DNA of 64,000 bases from Patescibacteria group bacterium (GTDB lineage: Bacteria; Patescibacteriota; Microgenomatia; UBA8517), in NCBI GenBank assembly GCA_035549555.1, contig DASZQR010000010.1, positions 682,001 to 746,000 of the forward strand. The letters are read 5' to 3'. Position numbers and translations under genes: made by a program. Below the pieces are notes generated by a model that was not told the origin of the DNA, ran no database searches, and saw only the letters and a program-made list of their open reading frames with translations. Positions 16,356 to 24,493 of this stretch are shown here, piece by piece (the stretch's first letter is position 1; every line of letters starts with the position of its first letter).

Positions 16356-16796
16356 ATGAAACAAAAATTAATTCTTGTTGGTGGTGCAGTTGTCTACAAA
16401 AAAGTTAAAGATAAGCCAGTTTGGTTTGTAGTGAAACAAAAAGAAGACGGAGATTGGGAAATTCCAAAAACAAATGCCAGGCGTGGTGAATCTTCAGTTC
16501 GTGCAGTTATTCGTATGATGGGTGAGCAAGCCGCAATGAATGTTAAAGTCCAAGAAGAAGTCGGCCGGGTTAATGGAGCAGCTCTTGTTGGTGGTAATAC
16601 TATTCCTCAAAGAACTCTCTACTATTTAATGATTTGCAAAGAAGCAAAAGAAGTCTTGGCATTTTTAGATTTCGAATGGCTTGACTACACAAAGGCTGCA
16701 AAAAAAATTAAAAATAAAAAAGATTTGGCAATGCTAAAGTCGGCTCGCGACCTCCTTAAAGAATTAGACAAAAAGAAAAAGGCTAAGAAAAAATAA
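16356..16796 (+). CDS. Nudix-fold protein with degenerate Nudix box
   Basis: The 146-residue protein shows the Nudix beta start (LILVGGAVVYKK, WFVVKQKEDGDWEIPK). The box region, RGESSVRAVIRMMGEQAAM, keeps the Gly, Glu, Arg and one Glu, but the R-E-x-x-E-E core has become R-M-M-G-E-Q. The tail is a run of Lys (about 125-146). Pyrophosphohydrolase activity is therefore doubtful. It may bind RNA or nucleotides without cleavage. It is transcribed alone between two serine tRNAs. Confidence 0.7.
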   Translation: MKQKLILVGGAVVYKKVKDKPVWFVVKQKEDGDWEIPKTNARRGESSVRAVIRMMGEQAAMNVKVQEEVGRVNGAALVGGNTIPQRTLYYLMICKEAKEVLAFLDFEWLDYTKAAKKIKNKKDLAMLKSARDLLKELDKKKKAKKK

Positions 16797-16800
16797 TTCT

Positions 16801-16888
16801 GGAGGCGTCGCCTAGTGGCCTATGGCACAAGTTTGGAAAACTTGGACTCGTAAGAGTCTCGTGAGTTCGAATCTCACCGCCTCCGCCA
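16801..16888 (+). tRNA. tRNA-Ser (anticodon GGA), CCA encoded
   Basis: The 88-nt gene includes an encoded CCA end. Acceptor GGAGGCG/CGCCTCC, anticodon stem CAAGT/ACTTG with loop TTGGAAA, long variable arm. It is a near-duplicate of tRNA-Ser(GCU) at 15407 outside the anticodon and variable arms. Confidence 0.95.
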
Positions 16889-16897
16889 AAAAAAATA

Positions 16898-17164
16898 ATG
16901 CTAGAAAACGAAAACCATAGCAATAAATTCGGAGGACTCGGTTTAGCAATTCGTTTTACAGAAATCCTTCAAGATCATTTACCAATTCCTCGGCCAAAAG
17001 TCAGTTTAGATGAAGAAAAAATAATTATAGAAAAATATACATCAGGAAAACATTCAAAAGAAATTGGAAGAGAAACAGGGCATCATCCAAGTACAATTCT
17101 TGATGTATTACACCGCAATAACATAGAAGTTGCAAAAGCGGGTAGACCAAAGAAAAATAAATAA
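16898..17164 (+). CDS. small helix-turn-helix protein
   Basis: This 88-residue protein has a C-terminal helix-turn-helix (SLDEEKIIIEKYTSGK, then HSKEIGRETGHHPSTILDVL) of the resolvase/Hin type, and ends in a basic AGRPKKNK tail suited to the DNA minor groove. It begins 9 nt after tRNA-Ser(GGA) and stops 23 nt before dnaG. It has no catalytic domain, so it is a DNA-binding regulator or a remnant of a recombinase. Confidence 0.65.
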   Translation: MLENENHSNKFGGLGLAIRFTEILQDHLPIPRPKVSLDEEKIIIEKYTSGKHSKEIGRETGHHPSTILDVLHRNNIEVAKAGRPKKNK

Positions 17165-17187
17165 TAAGTTTGTGTTAAACTGGCTTC

Positions 17188-18888
17188 ATGCCAGACTCCC
17201 AGGTAGAAGAAGTTAAATCTAAAATTAATATTGTTGATATTATTGGTGAGCATGTAAAGCTTAATAAATCAGGCAGTAATTACAAAGGTCTTTGTCCTTT
17301 TCATCAGGAAAAATCTCCTTCGTTTATGGTTTCGTCAGACTTACAAATTTATAAATGTTTCGGCTGTGGTGAAGGAGGAGATGTTTTTACTTTTCTTGAA
17401 AAATATGAAGGCATGGAATTTCCCGAAGCTCTCAAATATTTAGCCGACAAGGTTGGTATTAAATTAACTAATCAAAATAATTTTGTTTCATCAAACAAAG
17501 ATGTCTTGTACGAAATAAATAATTTATCTGCTAAGTTTTATAATTTTTTATTAACTTCTCATCCTGTAGGAAAAGTTGCTTTAAATTATCTTAAAGAAGA
17601 GCGAAAAATAAATTCAGATTCTATTAAAACTTTTAATATTGGTTTTGCTCCTCACAAAAAAAATTATTTATCAGATTATCTAATTAAGAAGAAAGGTTAT
17701 AAAAAAGAAGATTTACAAAAAGCAGGAGTAGTTTTCATTTCAAAGGGAGGTAATATTTATGATCGTTTTGCTGGTCGAATAATCTTTCCAATTAGTGATC
17801 ACCGCGGAAATGTAATTGCGTTAGCTGGCCGCCAAATCCCTCCAGCCGATCCAAATACAGGTAAATATATTAATTCACCGCAAACAGAAATTTACAATAA
17901 GAGTTCAAGTCTCTATGGATTAAATCTCACCAAAGATTTTATCAAAAAAGAAAATAAAGCTATCGTTGTTGAAGGGGAAATAGATTTAATAAGTAGTTTT
18001 CAAATTGATATAAAAAATATTGTTGCGATTAAAGGCTCTGCTTTTACAATTGACCAGGCCAAGTTTTTAGGAAGATTCACCAAAGAAATTGTTTTATGTC
18101 TTGATAGCGATTTTGCAGGAATTAAAGCTTCGATTCGAGGAATTAAAATTCTTGAAGATGAAGATTTTGAAGTAAATGTTGTGACATTAGGAATTTATAA
18201 AGATCCAGATGAGGCAGCAAAAGCGAACCCTGAATTTCTTAAAGAAAAAATAAATAAAGCAATTCCAGTCTGGGATTTTATAATTGATTCAGTTGTTAAT
18301 GAATTTGATAAAAATACTGCTTCTGGCAAGGCAAAAATAAGTAAAGAGCTAACTCCGTTAATGGCAAATATTAAAAATAAAATTGTCCAGGAACATTATA
18401 TCCACAAATTAGCTCGCATCTTGGATTCTTCAGATGAAGCAGTCACAGAAGAAGTGGAAAAAGTTGTTCCAGAGAGTGTTGCGCCAGTTTCCGAATCATT
18501 AAATCAAATTCTCCCCAAATCTCTTACAGAATTAAGAGAAGAAAACTTAATCAGTCTTATCTTAAAAGTAAACCCGGAAATTTTAAAAAATAAAGAGATT
18601 CTTGATCTTGTTCAAACTCCTGTCTTAAAAAAATTAATTAGAGAGTTTACGGGCAATCCAAAAGATTTGCCACAAGAATTATTTGAAAAATATGGAGAGC
18701 TAACTTTAAAAGAGAGTTCTGACAGCGATTCTGCAATCAAAAAAGAAATAAATAATTTATATAAGCTTTTAAATCTGGATATCTTAAAAAAGAAATACAA
18801 AGAAGAATCTGATAAAGAAAAAGCGTTACTTTATCAAAAACAATACAAAGACTTTGAATCCGGAGCTTTTGAGCGTATAATACATTAG
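17188..18888 (+). CDS. dnaG: DNA primase DnaG
   Basis: The 566-residue protein has the CHC2 zinc-binding domain (CPFHQEKSPSF and CFGCGEGGD, residues ~36-70), the primase catalytic core, and a TOPRIM domain with VVEGEIDL (Glu) and LCLDSDFAG (DxD). The C-terminal third is helical and shorter or more divergent than the DnaB-binding domain of E. coli. It makes RNA primers at replication forks. A TAAACT box ends 6 nt before the ATG. It lies 12 nt upstream of rpoD, keeping part of the classic macromolecular-synthesis operon. Confidence 0.95.
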   Translation: MPDSQVEEVKSKINIVDIIGEHVKLNKSGSNYKGLCPFHQEKSPSFMVSSDLQIYKCFGCGEGGDVFTFLEKYEGMEFPEALKYLADKVGIKLTNQNNFVSSNKDVLYEINNLSAKFYNFLLTSHPVGKVALNYLKEERKINSDSIKTFNIGFAPHKKNYLSDYLIKKKGYKKEDLQKAGVVFISKGGNIYDRFAGRIIFPISDHRGNVIALAGRQIPPADPNTGKYINSPQTEIYNKSSSLYGLNLTKDFIKKENKAIVVEGEIDLISSFQIDIKNIVAIKGSAFTIDQAKFLGRFTKEIVLCLDSDFAGIKASIRGIKILEDEDFEVNVVTLGIYKDPDEAAKANPEFLKEKINKAIPVWDFIIDSVVNEFDKNTASGKAKISKELTPLMANIKNKIVQEHYIHKLARILDSSDEAVTEEVEKVVPESVAPVSESLNQILPKSLTELREENLISLILKVNPEILKNKEILDLVQTPVLKKLIREFTGNPKDLPQELFEKYGELTLKESSDSDSAIKKEINNLYKLLNLDILKKKYKEESDKEKALLYQKQYKDFESGAFERIIH

Positions 18889-18900
18889 GAATATTCTCCA

Positions 18901-19992
18901 ATGCTCAGAAAAACCACTCTTGATTTAATTAAAAAGGCCAAAGATCAGGGCTTTATTACCCAGGATGAAATCTTGGAAAGCTTTCCAGACGCAGAAAAAC
19001 ATTTAGATGAATTAGATAATTTGTATGCTTTACTTCTTGAAGAAGGAATTGATGTCTTTGAGTCAGTTGCTCCTGAAGAAGGCGAAGAAGAAGAAAGTTT
19101 AGATCTAGAAAAAGAAATTCAGTTACTTTCAAAAATTGACGGTTCAGAATCAACTGATCCAGTAAGACAATATTTAAGAGAAATTGGTAAATATCCTTTG
19201 CTTGAAGCAGAAGACGAAATAGAGCTCGCCAAAAGGTTTGAAAAAGCTGATAAAAAAGCCAAAGACAAGCTTACAGAAAGCAATCTTCGTTTGGTTGTCT
19301 CAATTGCAAAAAAATATATCGGTCGCGGATTGTCTTTGCTTGATTTAATTCAGGAAGGTAATCAGGGTTTAATCAGAGCGGTTGAAAAATATGATTGGAG
19401 AAGAGGATTTAAGTTTAGTACTTATGCAACTTGGTGGATCAGGCAGGCAATAACCAGAGCAATTGCAGATCAAGCTCGTACTATTCGTATTCCAGTCCAC
19501 ATGGTCGAAACGATAAATAAAATTTATCGAACCTCTCAACGATTAATGCAACAATTAGGAAGAGAGCCAACTCCTGAAGAAATTGGAGAAGAATTAGATT
19601 TAACAGGCGACAGAGTTAGAGAAATTTTCAAATTATCCCAAGAAACTACATCTCTTCAGACTCCTGTCGGAGAAGATGAAGAATCAATCTTAGGCGACTT
19701 TATTGAAGATGAATCTCAAATGTCTCCAGTTGACGCAGCTTCCCGCGAATTGTTAAAAGATCATTTGCGAAATGTTTTGGGAAATCTTCAAGAACGAGAA
19801 GCCAAAGTTTTGGCTCTTCGTTTTGGAATTAATCTTGACGGTGAAGGCGAAGAGGGAGAAGCAAAAACCCTTGAAGAAGTTGGTAAAATTTTCGGCGTCA
19901 CAAGAGAAAGAATCAGGCAAATTGAAGCTAAAGCATTAAGAAAACTCCGCCATCCAAGCAAGAGAATTAACCTTAGAGATTATCTAAATTAG
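18901..19992 (+). CDS. rpoD: primary sigma factor RpoD (sigma-70)
   Basis: The 363-residue protein has a short acidic region 1.1 (to ~75), then region 1.2 ([16 protein letters not shown]), region 2 ([40 protein letters not shown]), region 3 and region 4 ([20 protein letters not shown]). The intact 2.4 and 4.2 helices predict standard -10 and -35 recognition, in line with the many TATAAT boxes here. A TATAAT inside the dnaG tail (near 18873) could give rpoD its own promoter. Confidence 0.97.
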   Translation: MLRKTTLDLIKKAKDQGFITQDEILESFPDAEKHLDELDNLYALLLEEGIDVFESVAPEEGEEEESLDLEKEIQLLSKIDGSESTDPVRQYLREIGKYPLLEAEDEIELAKRFEKADKKAKDKLTESNLRLVVSIAKKYIGRGLSLLDLIQEGNQGLIRAVEKYDWRRGFKFSTYATWWIRQAITRAIADQARTIRIPVHMVETINKIYRTSQRLMQQLGREPTPEEIGEELDLTGDRVREIFKLSQETTSLQTPVGEDEESILGDFIEDESQMSPVDAASRELLKDHLRNVLGNLQEREAKVLALRFGINLDGEGEEGEAKTLEEVGKIFGVTRERIRQIEAKALRKLRHPSKRINLRDYLN

Positions 19993-19996
19993 GTGA

Positions 19997-20002
19997 TATA
20001 AT
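19997..20002 (+). promoter_or_regulatory. extended -10 box (TGATATAAT) for tRNA-Asn
   Basis: TATAAT preceded by TGA lies 19 nt before tRNA-Asn, right after the rpoD stop codon. Confidence 0.5.
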
Positions 20003-20021
20003 AGCCATGTTCTTGAATTAT

Positions 20022-20093
20022 TCCCCTGTAGCTCAGCGGTAGAGCGGGTTCCTGTTAAGAACAAGGTCGTAGGTTCGAATCCTACCGGGGGAG
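20022..20093 (+). tRNA. tRNA-Asn (anticodon GUU)
   Basis: The 72-nt cloverleaf has acceptor TCCCCTG/CGGGGGA with G73, anticodon loop CTGTTAA and T-arm GTAGGTTCGAATCCTAC. The 3' end is followed by CA rather than CCA. The stop codon of the convergent serine recombinase gene falls inside the T-arm/acceptor region, so this tRNA is the probable integration site. Confidence 0.95.
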
Positions 20094-21581
20094 CATGTTA
20101 GTACGGCAGTCAGGGATGAGTAGTATGTCATAAGGTTTTTTGAAGCTAAAATCAAGCCTTTCATCTTCCAAAAAGAAGTTCTCACCCACAGTCATAATCA
20201 AATTCCGTTTTTCGTCTGGTTTTCCACTTGTTATCAAGTCTCGTGCGTAAAAAGCAGTATTTAAGAAATCTTCAGCAAGTTCTAACCAAGTATGTTCTGA
20301 ACTTTCAGTGTCATTTAGTAAGCTTTTGACTCGTGCTTGTTCTCCTAACAAAAGCTCTTTTTGTGTTATAAATTCTTGTTTTGTAATTTCTTCTTCTGAT
20401 CTCATGCTTATTAACCGGTTAAGTCTGTCCTGGTACGCATTATATTTTGTTTGATATTGCAATCTTTGGCTGGTATTTTGTTCGATTTCGTGACTATGTT
20501 TGGCTTTGAGTAATTTAATTCCAAGAGACCACACCTCTTCGTCTATGGATATTTTTGAGATTCGATCTAAAAGCTGTTTTTCAAAGCTCTTGAGGGTAAT
20601 AGGTTTTTGAGTACAACTTCCTTTTCTGTGTGTACAGTGCATATAAACATAATCGACTGTTCTTTGAGTCCTTTTGTAATTTTTTGTCTTGAAAGTCGTA
20701 GTAATAAAACAACCACAATTTTTACACTTAAAAATTCCGTTATAAGTAGCATTCCAAATCTTAGTCTTCGGTCTCGACCGACCGCTCAAGGCTGTTTGTA
20801 CTGCGTCATAAAGCGTTTTAGATACGATCGGGGTATAAATACCTTTGTAAATCTCTTCCCTGTAATAAAAATAACCGTAATAAGCAGGATTTGTTAATAT
20901 CGCATACCAATGACTTTTGCTGATTTTCTTCCCTCGTTTAGTGGTAAGCCCTTTTTTATGAAAGTATTCCGATAAATATCCAAGAGAACACGCTTTATAA
21001 GCAACCAATTCATAAGCCTCTTTTATTAAAGGCGCTTCAAAAGAGTGGGGAACCATATTTCTTTTTCCACGCACACCTTCTCCTTCATAACCCAAAATTG
21101 CTTGTCTCGGAAATTCACCGCGTTCACTTTTGTGCAACAGACTTCTTCTAACATTTCTGCTTATATCCCTTGAATATTGATTAGCGATTCCAAAGTGAAT
21201 CTGCAATATAAGCTGATCGCTTTCAGAAGTATAAATATCGCCAGCAGTTGTTCTTATCTCTTTCAAAACCCCATCTTGTAGCAGTTGAAGTAACATTCCA
21301 CCCTCTTTCGGGTTACGACACAATCTATTTGCATGCCAAGTTAAAATTGCATCAATCTCACCAGCTTCAATCAATTTAACCATTTTATCGAACTCTGGTC
21401 GATTACTTGGCTTATAAGCAGAATGACTCTCTTCTAGCTTTAATACAACATTCAAATGCTCTCGTAGCGCGTAATTTTCGCATTCCAAGTTCTGATCTGA
21501 AATCGAAAGAGCTTGTTTTTCTTTCGCTTCAGATGATTTTCGCGAATATCTTATATATTTTAGCTTATTATTCATGTTCAT
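20082..21581 (-). CDS. large serine recombinase (phage/ICE integrase type)
   Basis: The 499-residue protein has an N-terminal resolvase domain with the catalytic Ser in IRYSRKSS and the Arg motif in TWHANRLCRNP. It continues with a Recombinase domain (~165-290), a zinc ribbon (CKNCGC, then CTHRKGSC) and a long coiled coil (~370-440). This is the full architecture of large serine integrases, which join attP and attB. The gene ends inside tRNA-Asn, a geometry more familiar from tyrosine integrases. It heads a 4-kb minus-strand block of phage-type genes. All core motifs appear intact. Confidence 0.92.
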   Translation of the reverse strand: MNMNNKLKYIRYSRKSSEAKEKQALSISDQNLECENYALREHLNVVLKLEESHSAYKPSNRPEFDKMVKLIEAGEIDAILTWHANRLCRNPKEGGMLLQLLQDGVLKEIRTTAGDIYTSESDQLILQIHFGIANQYSRDISRNVRRSLLHKSERGEFPRQAILGYEGEGVRGKRNMVPHSFEAPLIKEAYELVAYKACSLGYLSEYFHKKGLTTKRGKKISKSHWYAILTNPAYYGYFYYREEIYKGIYTPIVSKTLYDAVQTALSGRSRPKTKIWNATYNGIFKCKNCGCFITTTFKTKNYKRTQRTVDYVYMHCTHRKGSCTQKPITLKSFEKQLLDRISKISIDEEVWSLGIKLLKAKHSHEIEQNTSQRLQYQTKYNAYQDRLNRLISMRSEEEITKQEFITQKELLLGEQARVKSLLNDTESSEHTWLELAEDFLNTAFYARDLITSGKPDEKRNLIMTVGENFFLEDERLDFSFKKPYDILLIPDCRTNMLPR

Positions 21582-21607
21582 ATTAACAAATTAACCTCAC
21601 ACTTATA

Positions 21608-21653
21608 AGTAATCGTATAGTTACTATATATTAACTATAACTATATAATTACT
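21608..21653. repeat. nested inverted repeat upstream of the recombinase gene
   Basis: Outer arms AGTAAT/ATTACT (21608-21613 and 21648-21653) enclose inner arms TATAGTTA/TAACTATA (21616-21623 and 21632-21639) around CTATATAT. The structure fills most of the 67-bp gap between the recombinase and the SpoVG-like gene and overlaps the latter's stop. It could be an operator, a recombinase-binding site or a terminator-like hairpin. Confidence 0.5.
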
Positions 21654-22005
21654 GGTTATTAAAATCAGCGTCAACCTCATCTAAGTCAATCTTCTCGTTT
21701 TCCTGTATTTTAATACGCTTTTCCAAAAATTTTCCGTAAAGTCTTCTCTCTAATTCAAACCAACTCTTCTCGTTTTCTAAAAAAACTATTTTGAAATAAT
21801 GTCCATACATTGGTTTAGATGGAGGTGTGATATTTATGGATTCTTGCAATCTTGAATTTTGGACTTCACTTTTCCAAATTTGAAACCCCTTTATTGTTAT
21901 AAAACCAAAGGAAACTGTCTCGATAGATATATTTGCATTCGCAATCAAATTTCCTTTATCTTTCCACAAAATTGTTATTTTTACATCTTCATCTTGGTAT
22001 GACAT
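21649..22005 (-). CDS. SpoVG-like small protein (tentative)
   Basis: The 118-residue protein begins with a beta-rich stretch (DVKITILWK, NLIANANISI, FGFITIKGFQIWKS). It then has ITPPSKP and a closing helix with YGKFLEKRI, and an acidic tail. The order of strands, the conserved PPS before the second half and the C-terminal helix resemble SpoVG-family DNA-binding proteins, which occur in phage and ICE gene blocks. Identity is low, so this is a fold-level suggestion. It is 2 nt from the DUF5659-like gene. Confidence 0.5.
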   Translation of the reverse strand: MSYQDEDVKITILWKDKGNLIANANISIETVSFGFITIKGFQIWKSEVQNSRLQESINITPPSKPMYGHYFKIVFLENEKSWFELERRLYGKFLEKRIKIQENEKIDLDEVDADFNNQ

Positions 22006-22007
22006 AT

Positions 22008-22241
22008 TTATTCTCTTGCAAAAATTCTACTTTTTAGTAAATCGATTGCTTCCTTGTATTTTCTTGCGTTAACCAAAAGGTCACCAAAGAAAAATTTATC
22101 TGAAATTTGTTTAGAAGATGAGAAGTTGGAAAATACAAACCAACAAGTTCGACCCTCTCTTTTAAGAAATAATAACGATTGACCTTCTACAATTAACGCC
22201 GCCGCTTCTGCTAAATCCTTTGTTTTGTATTCAGTTTGCAT
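22008..22241 (-). CDS. DUF5659-like small protein
   Basis: The 77-residue protein shows TKDLAEAAALIVEG, a central strand pair ending CWFVF, and a C-terminal helix ending DLLKSRIF. This matches the short DUF5659 pattern seen in CPR and associated phage genomes (T-x-D-L-x-x-A-A-x-L, then W/YFVF, then a closing helix). Function unknown. Its ATG overlaps the stop of the upstream 57-residue gene, so the genes are translationally coupled. Confidence 0.6.
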   Translation of the reverse strand: MQTEYKTKDLAEAAALIVEGQSLLFLKREGRTCWFVFSNFSSSKQISDKFFFGDLLVNARKYKEAIDLLKSRIFARE

Positions 22242-22404
22242 TTTCTACTCTCCATCTAAACTTTGAAGCATTCTCAATATATGAAGTCAAACCAAATGCA
22301 ATTTGTAAAATTTCTTGTTTAGATAGTTTTCTGTTATAACGAGGCTCAAAAACCTTTTTAATCTCACTTTTCAATTCTTCTGTAAGCCAACTGTTCATTT
22401 TCAT
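22231..22404 (-). CDS. 57-residue protein of the mobile module
   Basis: A short frame from an ATG at 22404 (MKMNSWLTEE) to a TGA at 22231 that overlaps the start of the DUF5659-like gene by 11 nt. It is helical, with basic and acidic residues and a C-terminal FRWRVEN. The overlap with the next start argues that it is translated. No family recognised. Confidence 0.55.
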   Translation of the reverse strand: MKMNSWLTEELKSEIKKVFEPRYNRKLSKQEILQIAFGLTSYIENASKFRWRVENAN

Positions 22405-22472
22405 ATAAGGAAATGATAAAAAGAATCGCTTTTGAATATGAGTTGTTGATTTAAAGAATCTTCAAAACCACA

Positions 22473-23237
22473 CTATTTAGAGGCTTTAATTAGAGAAGAA
22501 TATGTCCTAATCCCACTTATAATAGTTTCAAGTGGTATTGCAGTTGCCTTTGCTATTTTGCGATAACCCACATCTTTGTGCATCCAGTACCATTTTCGAA
22601 ATTCGACTATGTTGCTATAAACATCAACAACGGGTTTAAATCGCTCGCTCTTTGATAATTTAATTGGCCTCTTACGCTTAAAATGCTCCTTATAAATTTG
22701 TTTAAACACATTTTCCACCTCTTCTATTGTTGATTCTCTACTGATGATTATAGCCGTGTAATCGTAAGATCCCTCAAATAATTCACTACGTAAGGTATAA
22801 GGATTGAGTGCAAGGGAGTAAGTGTTGCTTGAGTAATCCTTACTACCAATTTCACCACAAAGCATCGCAACCATAATGGCTTTCATAAAACAAACACTCT
22901 TGTTATATTTTCGCATCAGTTGCACTGATTCTTCGATCGCTTTTTTGACTGTTTCATCTAGGGGAACTGAATTGTCCAAAATATGGTATCGTTTTGACAA
23001 TCTATCGAGTACGCCCTTGAAATCGTCTTTGCGAATGGCTCCAATTTTGAAACCAGTATAATATTTATATAGTTCTTCAACCAATTTCCTTTTATATAAT
23101 TTAGACATTCCTAGTTTTTCTTCTCTAATATGGCTAATATCATTTAAGAAGTCGTCTCTGTCAACAAAGGAGAGAAGCACACTTAGCAGGTGGGAATTTT
23201 TAACAGTAACCTTGATTGGTTCAATCTTCATATTCAT
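22473..23237 (-). CDS. uncharacterised protein with C-terminal HTH-like segment
   Basis: This 254-residue, mostly helical and basic protein has no signal peptide. The last 45 residues (WYWMHKDVGYRKIAKATAIPLETIISGIRTY) look like a helix-turn-helix: a helix, then YRKIAKATAIP, then a recognition-type helix. The rest is unfamiliar. Given its place among phage-type genes it may be a replication or packaging regulator of the element. Confidence 0.6.
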   Translation of the reverse strand: MNMKIEPIKVTVKNSHLLSVLLSFVDRDDFLNDISHIREEKLGMSKLYKRKLVEELYKYYTGFKIGAIRKDDFKGVLDRLSKRYHILDNSVPLDETVKKAIEESVQLMRKYNKSVCFMKAIMVAMLCGEIGSKDYSSNTYSLALNPYTLRSELFEGSYDYTAIIISRESTIEEVENVFKQIYKEHFKRKRPIKLSKSERFKPVVDVYSNIVEFRKWYWMHKDVGYRKIAKATAIPLETIISGIRTYSSLIKASK

Positions 23238-23274
23238 ATATTCGGCAATTATATTATAAGACAGACCTATTTTT

Positions 23275-23688
23275 TTATTGTTTTCTGTTTTCTATAATTT
23301 CAACCCTAACCTTTGATATTTTATTTTCAGCATTTTCAGTTGCAAATCTCGGTTTCCCTTCTGTTATATCAGCAATTTCTTTGAAACTTTTCAGATTATT
23401 TCTGGCTGAAACAATCATCAGAAAAGCTAATTCGGCAGCTACTGTTCTGTCTTTGTTTGAGATTTCTTTCTGCCAACACAAAAATTCATCTACTGACATT
23501 TTTTTGAAATAATCAAGCCAGTATTTAAAAGACTCAAGATTCTTTGGTCTTCCACCGGGATTTCTATTCTCTGGGTGATCTGCAAAACCACCACGTCCAG
23601 TTTTGTTAGCCTTGTTACCGAAAGCAAACCTGCCATCAGCGGTGAAATCTTTTTCCGCCTTACCGTCTTGTTTTGTAGTCGGATCCAT
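23275..23688 (-). CDS. DUF5681-like protein (phage/terminase-associated)
   Basis: The product has 137 residues from MDPTTKQDG; the longer frame adds a hydrophobic stretch from the intergenic region. It has the hallmark NPGGRPKN (HPENRNPGGRPKNLESF), preceded by a Gly/Phe/Asn-rich part (RFAFGNKANKTGRGGF), and a later helix followed by DITEGKPRF. That is the DUF5681 pattern found near phage small-terminase genes. No large terminase or capsid genes are visible, so the element is partial or unusual. Confidence 0.65.
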   Translation of the reverse strand: MDPTTKQDGKAEKDFTADGRFAFGNKANKTGRGGFADHPENRNPGGRPKNLESFKYWLDYFKKMSVDEFLCWQKEISNKDRTVAAELAFLMIVSARNNLKSFKEIADITEGKPRFATENAENKISKVRVEIIENRKQ

Positions 23689-23716
23689 ATATAAGATTAT
23701 ACAGCTAGGATAGAAG

Positions 23717-24103
23717 TTATGAATCGAGTAATTTCTTTTTTTTAGTATCAAATTCTTTTTGAGTAATAATGCCTTTTTCTTTTAATTCGTTTAACTTAGT
23801 TATTTCATCAGCAACACTCATAGTATTTCCGCCATTATCCTTCTTATCGTTGAAAGCGTCTTGAGCCGCATAAATTGCATTTCTTACTCCTTCTTTGTCT
23901 CCACAAGGAATTTTGTATTTTCGCCCACCTGTCGTTTCAATAATTATCTGCATATACATGAACATTCCAAGTTGCACACTTGCTATTTGGTTTATTGCGA
24001 CTGTTTCCATGCCTGGTCCACTCTTAAATTCCACTCTTGTCGGATAAACCTTTATCCAAAAACCCATATAATTATTTTCGTAAATAGGAACACTGTTTTT
24101 CAT
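23717..24103 (-). CDS. protein with PH-like N-domain and C-terminal SHOCT motif
   Basis: The product has 128 residues from MKNSVPIYE, 7 nt after a TATAAT on the minus strand. Beta-rich residues 5-85 (GFWIKVYPTRVEFK, IASVQLGM, QIIIETTGGRKYKIP) suggest a PH-like domain. The last 30 residues (LNELKEKGIITQKEFDTKKKKLL) are a SHOCT oligomerisation motif. Such proteins are frequent in phages and mobile elements, but their role is unknown. It is the first gene of the element's minus-strand block. Confidence 0.75.
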   Translation of the reverse strand: MKNSVPIYENNYMGFWIKVYPTRVEFKSGPGMETVAINQIASVQLGMFMYMQIIIETTGGRKYKIPCGDKEGVRNAIYAAQDAFNDKKDNGGNTMSVADEITKLNELKEKGIITQKEFDTKKKKLLDS

Positions 24104-24110
24104 TAAATAT

Positions 24111-24116
24111 ATTATA
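24111..24116 (-). promoter_or_regulatory. -10 box (TATAAT) of the mobile module's minus-strand block
   Basis: TATAAT on the minus strand ends 7 nt before the ATG at 24103 and faces away from the XRE gene at 24175, whose product is the natural candidate regulator. Confidence 0.5.
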
Positions 24117-24174
24117 GCATAAATAAGACTTATCGTCTCTGGATACATAGTCTTCTTTTCTTCATGCTTACTTT

Positions 24175-24384
24175 ATGTCAGACATAAGGATAATTTTTGG
24201 AAAGCATTTAAGAAAACTTCGAGAAGAAAGAGATTTAACTCAAGAAGAGTTGGGGGATCGAGCAGGTTTACATTTTACCTATATAGGGCAAATCGAGCGG
24301 GGAATAAGAAACCCATCACTTATAAATTTACATAAACTAGCGAAAGCATTGAAAATTACAGGTGGAAAATTGATGCCATTTTAG
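24175..24384 (+). CDS. XRE-family transcriptional regulator
   Basis: The 69-residue protein is a single cro/C1-type helix-turn-helix: FGKHLRKLREERDLTQEELGDRAG, then HFTYIGQIERGIRNPSL. There is no extra domain, so it resembles the small repressors (C proteins, phage repressors) of mobile or defence modules. It lies between the minus-strand element genes and the plus-strand OLD operon and could control either or both. Confidence 0.9.
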   Translation: MSDIRIIFGKHLRKLREERDLTQEELGDRAGLHFTYIGQIERGIRNPSLINLHKLAKALKITGGKLMPF

Positions 24385-24493
24385 CTTCAAATCGACCAAG
24401 CGAGTTACAAAAGAACAAGTCTTTCTTTACTGGTGTATAATCTGTGTGTCTTTTTAATAACAAAATTTTAATAAGGACGAGGCTCGTTTTAAG

